From: Shimazuella kribbensis DSM 45090
GTDB taxonomy: Bacteria > Bacillota > Bacilli > Thermoactinomycetales > Thermoactinomycetaceae
NCBI RefSeq assembly: GCF_000428065.1
Contig: NZ_ATZF01000007.1
Span: 1-64,000, forward strand
Direction: 5' to 3'
Length of the DNA: 64,000 bases
Positions 43,548 through 53,110 of the stretch are shown piece after piece. The position numbers and the translations under genes are program-made. The notes under the pieces are model-generated. The model worked only from the letters and a program-made list of their open reading frames with translations, was not told the origin of the DNA and made no database searches. Each line of letters begins with the position of its first letter. Position 1 is the stretch's first letter.

Positions 43548-44460
43548 CCACTAATTCTTTGACTTGTTTTTGTGTTACTAGATCTTCACATTTTTTAGAG
43601 CAGAAATGCTGGTATTTTTCCTGGCAGGTAGGACAAACGATGTGTTGGCGATGACAAAAATCATTCGCACAATTGATATAAGTTTCTGCTGGTTGATCAC
43701 AATGGTAACACTTACCAATGATTACTGGTTCCACTTGATTGACCGGAACAGAAATTCGCTCATCAAACACATAACACTTACCATCGAATAATTCACCTTT
43801 TACTTCAGGATCTTTTCCATAAGTTACAATCCCGCCATCAAGCTGTGCAACATCCTCAAATCCTTCGGAGATCAGGAAGCTCGTTAATTTTTCGCACCGT
43901 ATTCCACCGGTACAATAGGTGATAATTTTTTTATCTTTGTGTTCGCTTAGATTTTTGCGTACCCATTCTGGAAACTCACGAGTGGTATTTACCTGAGGAC
44001 GTATCGCCCCTCGAAAATGACCAAGATCATATTCAAATTCATTTCTACCATCAATTACAATCACATCATCCCTTTTTAAGTGCTCGTTAAACTCTTTTGG
44101 GGATAAGTGAGTACCAGTAACTCGACTAGGATCAACTTCTTCATCGATTCTCCATGTCACTACTTCTTTACGAGGCCGGACAGAAAGTCTCTTAAATGCA
44201 TGCCCATCATGCTCATCGATTTTAAACTGCATATCATGAAAGAGGGGATGATCATGCATGTATTCCATATATTTATCTGTTTCTTCTTTTGTCCCTGAAA
44301 CAGTTCCGTTTATCCCTTCATAAGCGATCGATACTCTGCCTCTTAAGTTTAATTCCTTGCAGAAAGCAAGATGTTCTTTTGCTAAAGCTTCGTAATTTTC
44401 GATATGAACATATTTATAGTATAACAACACTTGGTAGTTTGTTGTTGTGGGTGCATCCAT
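43534..44460 (-). CDS. trhO: tRNA uridine(34) hydroxylase, rhodanese family
   Basis: 308 aa. ATG 44460 is preceded by AAAGGAAG. The extension to 44529 is not used. An N-terminal acylphosphatase-like domain is followed by a rhodanese domain with the active Cys in [11 protein letters not shown]. The C-terminal zinc-binding region contains [25 protein letters not shown] and CSKKC. The family (YceA/TrhO, YbfQ in Bacillus) makes 5-hydroxyuridine at tRNA position 34, the first step to 5-methoxyuridine. Confidence 0.9.
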   Translation of the reverse strand: MDAPTTTNYQVLLYYKYVHIENYEALAKEHLAFCKELNLRGRVSIAYEGINGTVSGTKEETDKYMEYMHDHPLFHDMQFKIDEHDGHAFKRLSVRPRKEVVTWRIDEEVDPSRVTGTHLSPKEFNEHLKRDDVIVIDGRNEFEYDLGHFRGAIRPQVNTTREFPEWVRKNLSEHKDKKIITYCTGGIRCEKLTSFLISEGFEDVAQLDGGIVTYGKDPEVKGELFDGKCYVFDERISVPVNQVEPVIIGKCYHCDQPAETYINCANDFCHRQHIVCPTCQEKYQHFCSKKCEDLVTQKQVKELVETSI

Positions 44461-44587
44461 TTTTCTTCTTCCTTTCAGCGGAAATAAATCACCCATCATT
44501 TTATCATATTTCAAACAAAAATCATACACCCGGTATTAATTCTAATTATTTTAAAAACGGGGGGGGTATATGACTAGAATAGATTTC

Positions 44588-44595
44588 TGTATAAT
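44588..44595 (+). promoter_or_regulatory. Possible promoter of the 17-codon ORF
   Basis: TGTATAAT contains a perfect -10 box (44590-44595), 60 bases before the small ORF. No clear -35 box at 17 bp. G-tracts (44559-44566 and 44640-44646) flank it. Confidence 0.4.
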
Positions 44596-44654
44596 GAAAA
44601 AGATGAGAAATTCATCTGATTGATTTCCATTCCGGTTCAGGGGGGGTGAATGAG

Positions 44655-44708
44655 ATGATTCGTTCAAAATGTCCCAAAACAGGAAAAGATGAATGCAACT
44701 GCGATTAA
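44655..44708 (+). CDS. Cys-rich microprotein, 17 aa
   Basis: The frame MIRSKCPKTGKDECNCD has GGGGTGA five to six bases before ATG, a -10 box upstream and a clear terminator 30 bases downstream, so it forms a complete small transcription unit. Three Cys in a C-x8-C-x-C arrangement with Lys and Asp suggest metal binding. I know no named family. It could also be a leader peptide or chance frame. Confidence 0.5.
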   Translation: MIRSKCPKTGKDECNCD

Positions 44709-44734
44709 ACAATCAAATCAGTAAAATCCCCAAA

Positions 44735-44767
44735 AACAACCTTAGTTCTGCCTAAGGTTGTTTTTTA
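44735..44767 (+). terminator. Intrinsic terminator of the microprotein unit
   Basis: CAACCTTAG pairs exactly with CTAAGGTTG around a 6-nt loop and is followed by T6. A preceding A run makes it usable from both sides. Confidence 0.85.
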
Positions 44768-45598
44768 TGTGTGTCAATTTAATTCGTAAGTAGCTTGTTA
44801 AAATCGAAAAAATGAACGAGAGTAATAAAGATATGATAGATCAACAAAATATACTATTTTCTTTAAACAGAACGAAAAATGGTAAAAAAATACTTAAAGT
44901 GCAAAATATTGAAGAAAGGTGTGTTAGCATGCATGGAGATTTTTAGAATATCAAACCTAGTTCTGCTTTTTCTCCACACAACGTTACAAAATTAACATTT
45001 TGTAACGTTAAATTGCGTAAATCAGAGGGGTATTAGCTGCAAGATTTAACACTTTTTACTCCCTGTTTTTCTCGATAGAAAAAGTTAACTATAGTATTGA
45101 GAAATAACAAGAAAAAATGCCGATTTTAATTCATAGCTTTCCCTAGGATCGACCCACAATTAACTCTCTTTTCCAGCAAATCTTCATTTGTTTAGTCGCA
45201 TTAGTTAGACTCTGATCTTAATTCCGCTTATTTGATCTATTTGATCTACTATTATAATGGAAGAAACTCGACTTTTTTTTGGATGCAAATGCAGCACTCT
45301 CTTCTTTATGTCTGATTTTAAGCAATAGAGTGTTGGACTTTTTTTGAATTCATGTTCAAGAGTCGCAATTAATCCAAAAACATAAAAATAACTTATCCAT
45401 ATGAGTTGACTATGTTACATAATAATTTGTTCTCAATATTCAACCACTTAAAAAGTTTTCATTTGATTCTTTGCCAGTTGCGGCCGATATCTTAAAAGAA
45501 ATCCCTTACAGCTAATTCTCTAAATCGGAGTTAGGTGAATTTATTTTTAAGCATCCTTCATATTTGATTGGATTTTTCGAAAATATAGATAAATAACA
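44768..45598. other. AT-rich stretch without genes
   Basis: 830 bases without a convincing frame on either strand. Its only strong feature is the inverted repeat at 44980-45009, listed separately. Confidence 0.5.
44980..45009. repeat. 12-bp perfect inverted repeat, operator-like or hairpin
   Basis: AACGTTACAAAA and TTTTGTAACGTT enclose TTAACA. No T tract follows. It stands alone in gene-free DNA, so its role is unclear. Confidence 0.6.
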
Positions 45599-45648
45599 AA
45601 AAAGCCAATACCACCTACTCAGCCCTAAGAGTATTGGTGGTATTGGCT
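45599..45648 (-). terminator. Terminator of the MBL hydrolase gene
   Basis: On the minus strand GCCAATACCACC pairs with GGTGGTATTGGC around a loop of about 20 nt and ends in a T run, five bases past the stop. Confidence 0.8.
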
Positions 45649-45652
45649 ACTA

Positions 45653-46462
45653 TTACGCTTCTAAGTATTTTTTATAACGCTTGGCAGATGCCTTTATTCT
45701 TTCTTTTGCATTCTCCCATATGAACCTTTCTCTAAAAGCTCCATGAATCCGATCAAAGTCATATGTTTCTATTTTGGCTATTATCCTTTTAATTGTATTA
45801 CATGATAACGGAATATGATTGGGATAGCTAAACATAAAACTAAGGGAATGTCTATCTGGATTCACTTGAATCACATCACCCGTTAACAAACTACCCCTAC
45901 CTTCTGCTCCTTGAGTCCACAAAAGTACAGTAGCTCCATCAAAATGTCCGCCTAAATGTATGAGTTCAATCTCAGGCGTTAAGGAAAAACTTTCTCCTTC
46001 CCAAAGGGTGATTTTTTCACTTGATCGCATATGCCACTCTGCATCTGATGCATGTAAGTAAATCGGAACGTCAAAAGCATCTGCCCATTCAACCATGGTA
46101 GAATAGTAATGAGGATGAGAAATCGCAATAGCTTCCAAACCACCTAAGTCTTTTACAGCTTGGATAGTTTGTTCATCGATATAAGGTATACAATCCCACA
46201 AAATATTACCTTTTTCACCAGGGACTAACAAAGCTCTCTGCCCTATTCCAAATGGTTTGTTCAATTTCAATCCCCATAAACCTGGCTCTTCTTCAAACGG
46301 AACCACTTTAAATCCATCCTCTTTCATCAAGGATAGCGTCGTCCATTCTTGTCCATCCCATCTCACAAACTGTCTCTCGTCTTCGCAGATCAAACACTTA
46401 TGCGGCTCGGAAACAGACTCAGCATACTCGGTCCCACATTGTACACAAAGAAATTTCGGCAT
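45653..46462 (-). CDS. MBL-fold metallo-hydrolase with N-terminal zinc ribbon
   Basis: 269 aa. ATG 46462 with AAGGGTGA upstream is chosen over the GTG at 46471. The first 30 residues hold two CxxC pairs (CVQCGTEY, CLICEDE), probably zinc-binding. The metallo-beta-lactamase domain has SHPHYYSTMVEW, which keeps part of the HxHxDH motif (His-Pro-His, no Asp-His). Further metal positions are LGGHFDG and LTGDVI. The altered first motif may mean one metal or another reaction. Function unknown. Confidence 0.75.
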   Translation of the reverse strand: MPKFLCVQCGTEYAESVSEPHKCLICEDERQFVRWDGQEWTTLSLMKEDGFKVVPFEEEPGLWGLKLNKPFGIGQRALLVPGEKGNILWDCIPYIDEQTIQAVKDLGGLEAIAISHPHYYSTMVEWADAFDVPIYLHASDAEWHMRSSEKITLWEGESFSLTPEIELIHLGGHFDGATVLLWTQGAEGRGSLLTGDVIQVNPDRHSLSFMFSYPNHIPLSCNTIKRIIAKIETYDFDRIHGAFRERFIWENAKERIKASAKRYKKYLEA

Positions 46463-46622
46463 GGAGATCACCCTTTGGCAAATGTATTTATTTGTTAACT
46501 ATATTGTAACATTTAGAGTCTAGTAGTGAAATCCACATTATGTTTCCAATACTTGTATATACAATAGGTATATTCCAATCCGTGTCGAAAAGATAGATAG
46601 AATAGTAATTTGGAGGGGAAAA

Positions 46623-47447
46623 ATGATTATAGGTTTAATGGTTTGTTTCGTGATACTCATAACTATATTTATTGGTTATCAAGTCTATACTTGGAAACAT
46701 TGTCTATCCTCTATGGGTGGAATGATGATCGCCATGACGATGGCAATGATGGTATCTTTGACTGTTGGAATGACGATTGCTTTAAAGGTGATTAGCGATC
46801 CTACGATAGCAACCATTTATACTATTGTGCTTGGGATATTTATTGGTTATATCATCGGTTATCCATTTGGGATCTTAGCTCAATTGGATGGTATTTTGGC
46901 TGGTATTATGGGTGGTTTAATGGGTCCGATGACAGGATTAATGGTCTCTAATAGTAAACCTCATTTATTCATTGGTTTTTTTACATTGCTGTTTGCTTTC
47001 ATTACATTGCTCGTGTTTCAATTCATCCATCGTTCCATTCCATCTTCACATGTAAAAACAACCAAATATTCTTGGTATCTCTTTTTGCCTACATGTGCTT
47101 TTTTAGCATCTCTTGCAATTTTCCAATCAAGTTTGGAATCCCCTTTACATGCTAATACCCTAAGCAGTAGTGTTCAGAAAAAGGGATACCAAGAGGCAGT
47201 TATTCAAGTCCGATCAAACGGATACTTTCCTTCCTCCATATCCCTTAAGGCAGGTATACCAACGAAATTAAATTTCAAAAAAATATCCAATACAGGTTGT
47301 TTATCTTATCTTATAATTCAAGATTTGCGAATAAATCAAGAATTAAAAGAAGGTGACAACATTATATCCTTCACTCCCGAAAAAACCGGAATCATAACAT
47401 TCACATGTGGAATGGGCATGTATAAAGGAGCGTTAAAAGTAAACTAA
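46623..47447 (+). CDS. Membrane protein with C-terminal cupredoxin domain
   Basis: 274 aa. About six membrane segments in the first 170 residues, rich in Gly and Met (GGMMIAMTMAMMVSLTVGM). Then an outer cupredoxin-like domain from about residue 190 (VIQVRSNGYFPSSISLKAGI) with NTGCLSYLI and FTCGMGMYKG near the end. The Cys and Met residues suit copper binding, and the Met-rich helices suggest copper handling. No copper pump or CopZ lies next to it. Confidence 0.7.
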   Translation: MIIGLMVCFVILITIFIGYQVYTWKHCLSSMGGMMIAMTMAMMVSLTVGMTIALKVISDPTIATIYTIVLGIFIGYIIGYPFGILAQLDGILAGIMGGLMGPMTGLMVSNSKPHLFIGFFTLLFAFITLLVFQFIHRSIPSSHVKTTKYSWYLFLPTCAFLASLAIFQSSLESPLHANTLSSSVQKKGYQEAVIQVRSNGYFPSSISLKAGIPTKLNFKKISNTGCLSYLIIQDLRINQELKEGDNIISFTPEKTGIITFTCGMGMYKGALKVN

Positions 47448-47579
47448 TTAGCATTGATATCTAAATAAAAATATTAATAAATAGAATTTTATAAAAAGTT
47501 TGTTTACGGCATATACTATATGGTAAAATCTTACTATGTTTGATTTTATTTACTATTATCAAAGTGAGGTGTCTATTCT

Positions 47580-47954
47580 ATGGTTCAAGGGTTCTTACGT
47601 GTATTTGGAGCAATCTTTCTTTTATTAGGTGGAGCTGGATTCTTTTTGCCGACAACTGGTCCGATACATGAATTGCTACACCTAAGTACCGCACACAACA
47701 TTGTACACCTAGCTACTGGGGTTCTCTTCCTAGCTGTTAGTGGAAACTTCCAATGGAGTAAAATTGTATCGCTTGTCTTTGGTTTTGTTTATACAGCAGT
47801 AGCTGTGCTTGGACTTTTTACGACGAATCTTTTTGGGCTAATCGAAGTTACACTAACTACTGAAATCGTACATTTTCTTGTAGGGTTATCAGTATTGTTT
47901 GTCGGCTTTAAGTCCACTTCATCAGTAACAAAAAATCAAACAGAATCTGTATAA
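47580..47954 (+). CDS. DUF4383-type four-helix membrane protein
   Basis: 124 aa with four membrane segments. The conserved outer segment HELLHLSTAHNIVHLATGVL is typical of DUF4383 proteins. Function is unknown in the family. It has GAGGTG upstream and its own terminator. Confidence 0.75.
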   Translation: MVQGFLRVFGAIFLLLGGAGFFLPTTGPIHELLHLSTAHNIVHLATGVLFLAVSGNFQWSKIVSLVFGFVYTAVAVLGLFTTNLFGLIEVTLTTEIVHFLVGLSVLFVGFKSTSSVTKNQTESV

Positions 47955-47968
47955 TGAATAAATCATTA

Positions 47969-48001
47969 AGATGCTGGTGGTAACACTGGCATCTTTTTTT
48001 T
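47969..48001 (+). terminator. Intrinsic terminator
   Basis: AGATGC pairs with GCATCT across a 14-nt loop and is followed by T8. It lies 15 bases past the DUF4383 gene. Confidence 0.65.
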
Positions 48002-48110
48002 GGTTGGATTATCTATTTGAAAATTATACATAATAAAACCATTGTAAATTGTTAGTTAAATCGGATATACTTTATTTGTAAAATAATACAAAATATTAGG
48101 GGTTGAATGC

Positions 48111-49700
48111 ATGAAATTTCGTTGGCTCTCTGCTTCACTTACAACATGTTTAGCTGCTGCTATGACATTGACTTCCTCTGCCGGTTTTGTAACTGCAAAA
48201 GAAACACCTGATGTTCGCTATCACCCAGTTTACAAAACCCCATCCTTTATTGAGGAAAATTGGTCTTCATCCAAACGTCATTTAGCTCCTAATGAGTTGG
48301 TCTGGGATTATCTCAATGCGAGGAAAAATTTATTCCGCTTTACTGACCAAGCTCAAAATCACTTTAAATTAAAAAGCAAAAATACAGATGAATTGGGTAT
48401 GACGCACTATCGTTTGCAAGAAATACATCATGGTATTCCTGTATTCGGGTCCGAACAGACCATTCATACAGACAAAGCTAATACAGTAACTAGTTATCTG
48501 GGACAAGTTATCCCTAATATTAAATTGCCTGCTGCCACCCAAGCAAAGCTAATCTCTTCAACAAAAGCGATTTCTATCTCTAAGAAGCAAGTCAAAAACG
48601 CGAAACAGTATCTATATCAACCTACCTCTGAGTTAGTTGTTCTTCCCTATCAACAAACTCACACCTATGCTTATGTAGTGAAACTGGCTTATTTAGGACC
48701 TCAACCAACTGTATGGCAATACTTCATTGATGCAAAAAGCGGAAAAGTATTGGATAAAATCAATATCCTTCATGAGATCACTGGTGAAGGAAAAGGTGTG
48801 AAAGGTGACAAAAAAACGTTTGAGATTACCAAAGATGGAAGCTTGTATTATCTGAAAGATCAGATTCGTAAAATTTCCACATTCGATGCAGAAAACCAAA
48901 ATGAAAACTCCCCTATTATTAACGGAAAATTAGTATCTAGTAAAACAACCACATTTAGTGATCCTTCTGCTATAGACGCACATGCATATGCAGAAAAAAC
49001 GTATGACTTTTATAAAAAACATTTTAATCGAAACAGCTTTGATGGCAATGGAACTCAAATCAAATCCTATGTACATGTTGGTGAAAAATGGAATAACGCA
49101 GCTTGGGATGGCGAAAAAATGATCTATGGAGATGGGGATGGAAAAACATTTATATCCCTAGCTGGTGCCTTGGATGTTATCGCACACGAGATCACACATG
49201 CAGTTACGCAATATACTGCAGATCTCCAATACCGCAATGAATCCGGAGCTCTAAATGAATCGATGTCAGATATAATGGGTGTAATGGTTGATGATAAAAA
49301 CTGGTTGCTAGGTGAAGATGTATATACTCCAAACAAACCAGGTGATGCACTTCGATCCATGTCTGAACCAACCAAATATAATCAGCCAGACCATTACGAT
49401 GACAGATATATTGGTTGGGAAGATAATGGTGGAGTTCACATCAATAGCGGAATCAACAACAAAGCTGCATATTTGATTGCCGCTGGTGGAAAACACAACG
49501 GAGTAACAATAAATGGTATCGGAAGAGTGAAAACAAGAGCAATTTACTATCGAGCCCTTACCAGTTACTTAACCTCCAATTCCCAATTCATTGATATGCG
49601 TGATGCAGCAATTCAATCGACCACCGATTTGTATGGTGCAAATTCCAACGAAGTAAAGTCAGTAAAAAATGCTTATGATTCCGTTGGGGTAGTAAAATAA
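48111..49700 (+). CDS. Secreted thermolysin-like neutral metalloprotease (M4, bacillolysin)
   Basis: 529 aa. Signal peptide with cleavage likely after residue 29 (SAGFVTAKE). A propeptide of about 200 residues with FTP and PepSY domains acts as chaperone and inhibitor. The mature M4 peptidase starts near residue 225. Zinc motif HEITH in DVIAHEITHAVTQYTADL, third ligand Glu in GALNESMSDIMG, and the catalytic His region GGVHINSGINNKAAY. All catalytic residues are present. It degrades extracellular protein. The length fits the NprE/NprB group. Confidence 0.92.
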   Translation: MKFRWLSASLTTCLAAAMTLTSSAGFVTAKETPDVRYHPVYKTPSFIEENWSSSKRHLAPNELVWDYLNARKNLFRFTDQAQNHFKLKSKNTDELGMTHYRLQEIHHGIPVFGSEQTIHTDKANTVTSYLGQVIPNIKLPAATQAKLISSTKAISISKKQVKNAKQYLYQPTSELVVLPYQQTHTYAYVVKLAYLGPQPTVWQYFIDAKSGKVLDKINILHEITGEGKGVKGDKKTFEITKDGSLYYLKDQIRKISTFDAENQNENSPIINGKLVSSKTTTFSDPSAIDAHAYAEKTYDFYKKHFNRNSFDGNGTQIKSYVHVGEKWNNAAWDGEKMIYGDGDGKTFISLAGALDVIAHEITHAVTQYTADLQYRNESGALNESMSDIMGVMVDDKNWLLGEDVYTPNKPGDALRSMSEPTKYNQPDHYDDRYIGWEDNGGVHINSGINNKAAYLIAAGGKHNGVTINGIGRVKTRAIYYRALTSYLTSNSQFIDMRDAAIQSTTDLYGANSNEVKSVKNAYDSVGVVK

Positions 49701-49743
49701 GAAAAACCTGGGGGGATTGTTTCCCTCAGGTTTTTCTTATTTT
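49694..49743. terminator. Bidirectional terminator between convergent genes
   Basis: AATAAGAAAAACCTG and CAGGTTTTTCTTATT form a perfect stem with an inner GGGG/CCCT extension. It overlaps the end of the protease gene and of the minus-strand SDR pseudogene. Confidence 0.85.
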
Positions 49744-50505
49744 ACAAACGAGATCCCCCACTAGCATCAATGGATTGACCTGTCACCCATCTTGCATCTG
49801 ATCCAGCAAGAAATCCAGCAATATTCGCTACATCATCCGTTTCAGCCCATCTTCCCATAACAGAGAGATTCGCAGCAAATTGTCGCCCATTTGGATCACT
49901 CAAAACAGCAGCGTTCATATCCGTATTCACAAAACCTGGTGAGATAGCATTGACAGTAATTTTTCTGGACCCTAGTTGTTGTGCTAAAACATAGGTGAGC
50001 GTATTAATTGCACCTTTTGATACGCTATACCCCAATAGATTCGGAAGAGCAATTCTAGTAGCTGAGGACGAGATATTTATAATCCTGCCACCATCATTTA
50101 AACGAGTTAACGAATTCTGAATAAGAAAGATAGGCGCTTTTACATGTAGATCCATCACTTCATTGTAAGAGTCTCTGTTATACTTTCTATGGTTGATTCT
50201 TGTCTGATCCCTGCATTGTTTACAAGTATATCAAAATGGGTTTTACCCCATTCTTTTAATATGGAGTCCAAAGAATGGAATAAACCATTCACATCTTCCA
50301 TTTTGCTCAAATCAGCCTAAATAGCTAGAGCTCTTCTACCTATTAATTGAATTTCTTCTATCAATTGGTTTGCTTTTTCTTGATTGTTACTATAGTGGAC
50401 AATAACATCTGCTCCGTCTTTTGCTAATCATAAAGCTATCGAATGTCCTATACCTCTACTCGCTCCTGTTACCAATGCTATTTTCTCTTTTAAATGATCC
50501 ATCAT
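49742..50505 (-). pseudogene. Broken SDR oxidoreductase gene
   Basis: Starts at ATG 50505/50502 behind AAGGGG. It reads DHLKEKIALVTGASRGIGHS and is interrupted by TGA at 50430-50428 and TAG at 50319-50317. It then shifts frame near 50170. The rest (MDLHVKAPIFLIQ, GYSVSKGAINTLTYVLAQQL with Tyr-x3-Lys, WVTGQSIDASGGSRL) is a good SDR C-terminal half. Three lesions make it a clear pseudogene. Confidence 0.82.
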
Positions 50506-50615
50506 TTCATCCCCTTGTTCATTGTCTCTATCTTTCTACCATGATTTGAATTTCAAATAGTTGCTTTCTTATTTTCAAGATTCCCCATACACTTCTGCCC
50601 TTTTTTTGTAGCAAT

Positions 50616-50644
50616 GGTAATATGACAAAGGATGTCATATTACC
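50616..50644. promoter_or_regulatory. 11-bp inverted repeat between divergent SDR pseudogenes
   Basis: GGTAATATGAC and GTCATATTACC are exact complements with a 7-bp spacer, ending 17 bases before the start of the plus-strand SDR gene. The position fits an operator. The cognate regulator is not adjacent unless it is the WYL protein at 51.6 kb. Confidence 0.55.
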
Positions 50645-50661
50645 TGAAGTATAGTTGTTAT

Positions 50662-51483
50662 ATGAAACCTTTAAATGGTAAAGTGGCCTTAGTTGCAGGA
50701 GCTACTAGAGGAGCCGGACGAGGAATAGCAATTGAATTAGGTGCGGCGGGAGCTACAGTCTATGTGACAGGACGTACAACCAAAAAAAGAAATCAGAGTA
50801 CAACCGACCAGAAACCATTGAAGAGACAGCGGGATTAGTAAATCAAGCAGGCGGCCATGGTATAGCAGTACAGGTAGATCATTTAGATGCACATCAAGTA
50901 AAATCGCTAGTAACAAAAATCGAAAAAGAACAGGGGAGACTTGATATACTTGTCAATGATATTTGGGGTGGTGAGTATTTAGTTGAATGGAACCAACCCG
51001 TGTGGAAACACTCACTTGAGAACGGTTTTAGGTTGTTAAGACTGGCAATAGATACTCATGTAATTACTAGCCACTTTGCATTACCTTTGCTAATAAAGAA
51101 CAAAGGTGGATTAGTCATAGAAGTAACCGATGGCACATGAGATATCTCCTTATGATTGCACTGCACTTTCCCTTACTCCAGGTTGGTTGCGGTCAGAAAT
51201 CATGTTGGAAAAATTCAGTGTTACAGAAGGCAACTGGAAAGAAGCCACAGAGCAAGAGCCTCACTTTATTATCTCTGAAACACCTCGTTATATAGGACGA
51301 GCGGTTGCGTCACTTGCCCAAGATCCTAATGTAGCTAGATGGAACGGACAATCTCTTTCAAGCGGGCAACTTGCTCCTATATACAAATTTACTGATCTAG
51401 ATGGCTCTAGTCCGGATGCTTGGAGATATATTATGGAAGTGATGGAAGCAGGTAAACCTGCTAACTCATCTGGATATCGTTAA
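50662..51483 (+). pseudogene. Second broken SDR oxidoreductase gene
   Basis: Begins MKPLNGKVALVAGATRGAGR. The frame shifts in an A7 tract near 50785 and goes on as NRPETIEETAGLVNQAGGHG, then GRLDILVNDIWGGEYL to EVTDGT at 51140. There about 25 codons, including the catalytic Tyr-x3-Lys, appear to be missing. The last part (ALSLTPGWLRSEIMLEKF, RWNGQSLSSGQLAPIY) lies in a third frame to 51483. Not functional as an enzyme. Confidence 0.82.
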
Positions 51484-51517
51484 TGTCTGAAAAAAACCTT
51501 AGTGGATGAGGCCCAGT

Positions 51518-51561
51518 ATTATATCAATGGAAAGAACTATAATTTTCTTCATTGATATAAT
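51518..51561 (+). promoter_or_regulatory. 12-bp inverted repeat before the WYL regulator gene
   Basis: ATTATATCAATG (51518-51529) and CATTGATATAAT (51550-51561) are exact complements 20 bp apart. The second arm contains TATAAT, a possible -10 box, 24 bases before the GTG start. Autoregulation by the encoded regulator is likely but unproven. Confidence 0.6.
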
Positions 51562-51584
51562 GCAAATAACGGAGGGATAATAGA

Positions 51585-52547
51585 GTGAGAGGTGATCGAC
51601 TTGTATCCATACTTTTATTACTGCAATCCTATGGGAAAGTTACTGCCAGTGAATTAGCAAAAAAATTGGAAGTATCTCAACGAACTATTTATCGAGATAT
51701 GGATGCATTAAGCGCAACAGGAATTCCTGTCTATGCAAATCGTGGAAAAGATGGAGGTTGGTCTTTATTAGAGGGGTATCGAACAAGTCTGACTGGTTTA
51801 AAAGAAGCAGAAATTCAAGCTTTATTACTTCCTGCTTCTGTACCTTTGCTTGATGATCTGGGTTTGACTCAAACCTCACAAGATGCGAGAAACAAACTAC
51901 TTGCTTCTCTTCCTGTGGATAAAGAGCGTATAACAGATGTTTGGAATCGTATTCACATTGATACAAGCACATGGAGAAAGCGAAAAAAAGAAAAAAACTC
52001 AGCTTTTGAAATCATTAAGAAAGCCATATGGAAACAAAACAAACTAAACATACAATACCAGCGAGCAAATGGAGAAAAGACAGAAGAAATAGTATGTCCT
52101 TTGGGTCTTGTAGCCAAGGGAAGCAATTGGTATTTCGTTGCTTCCAAAAAAAACGAAGCTATTCGATCCTATCGCGTTTCACGAATTCGAATAGCCAATC
52201 CAATAGCTGAAACATTCCAAAGACCTCCAAGCTTCGATCTCGCTTGTTACTGGGAAAACTCAACCAATAGTTTTTTGAAGAACCTACCAACTTACGAAGT
52301 ACAAGCAATGGCTCATTCTTCGATATATCATAGGCTCACTTTTGCAGAACGTTTTGTTCAAATTACCAAAGTCGGGGTTTGTAAGGAAAATGGCTGGATT
52401 CCCATTCATTTAACGTTTCAAACAGAAAATGAAGCAAAAGGATATCTATTAGGTTTTGCTGATCAGATAAAAGTAATGGAACCCAAAGAATTAAAAGATA
52501 AAATCTTAAAAATGGCTCAATCTATATTAAAAATGTATCATCCATAA
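51585..52547 (+). CDS. DeoR/YafY-type transcriptional regulator with WYL domain
   Basis: 320 aa from GTG 51585, eight bases after GGAGGG. The N-terminal helix-turn-helix (KVTASELAKKLEVSQRTIYR, HTH_11) is followed by a WYL domain from about residue 145 (LGLVAKGSNWYFVASKKNEA, then RSYRVSRI) and a C-terminal WCX extension. WYL proteins bind ligands or nucleic acid and control diverse genes. In related genomes such regulators stand next to an SDR gene, and here that gene is broken. Confidence 0.85.
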   Translation: MRGDRLVSILLLLQSYGKVTASELAKKLEVSQRTIYRDMDALSATGIPVYANRGKDGGWSLLEGYRTSLTGLKEAEIQALLLPASVPLLDDLGLTQTSQDARNKLLASLPVDKERITDVWNRIHIDTSTWRKRKKEKNSAFEIIKKAIWKQNKLNIQYQRANGEKTEEIVCPLGLVAKGSNWYFVASKKNEAIRSYRVSRIRIANPIAETFQRPPSFDLACYWENSTNSFLKNLPTYEVQAMAHSSIYHRLTFAERFVQITKVGVCKENGWIPIHLTFQTENEAKGYLLGFADQIKVMEPKELKDKILKMAQSILKMYHP

Positions 52548-52734
52548 ACAACTGTTCTGTCCTTGAAATTCTCTTTTTGATTGATGCTTTCTGTTATGCT
52601 TCTTCCCAGCTTCTCCATAGATAAAATATGATTTTTGGAAAACCAACTAAAATAACTAGTATTTTTCAGTCCATGATTGAGTGTATTGTATCCATTTCAT
52701 TCATTGTATTTCCTTTTTCCTGTTTAAGATCTAA

Positions 52735-53045
52735 CGGGAGACAATGTTGCAAGAGAAGTCAAAGAAGAGCTAGGTATTATGTTTTATTTGAGAAACTCCA
52801 GCCATTAGGAATTAGGCAGACTGCTGCACCATCCTCAATACGTTCATCTGCAACATAATGTCCACCAACAGCTACATCCACATAATTTGGTCTGTCAAAT
52901 GTATATAGGGAAGGTGACTTTTTCTGTAATAACATTGTCCTGTTTTCACTATTAATTACTATGCAAGTGAATACTCGATGCCATAATCCATTCATATGTG
53001 CATCTTCTTTAGAAGCTTATCCAATAAGATCATACTCCAGAGGAA
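52735..53045. pseudogene. Scrambled Nudix hydrolase gene (IPP-isomerase-like) with internal inversion
   Basis: On the minus strand, 53045-52800, a frame reads LFPLEYDLIG, a TAA, then ASKEDAHMNGLWHRVFTCIV and YVDVAVGGHYVADERIEDG, the N-terminal half of a Nudix protein. The following Nudix box lies on the opposite strand at about 52739-52775 (GDNVAREVKEELGI), then in another frame FEKLQPLGIRQT (to about 52820). So part of the gene was inverted and further damaged by a stop and a frameshift. Confidence 0.6.
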
Positions 53046-53110
53046 ACAAGTTCCCTTCCGTAAGTACGGCGTAACATATGGGCATGTGATTCTACCCTAG
53101 TAAAGCAAAT

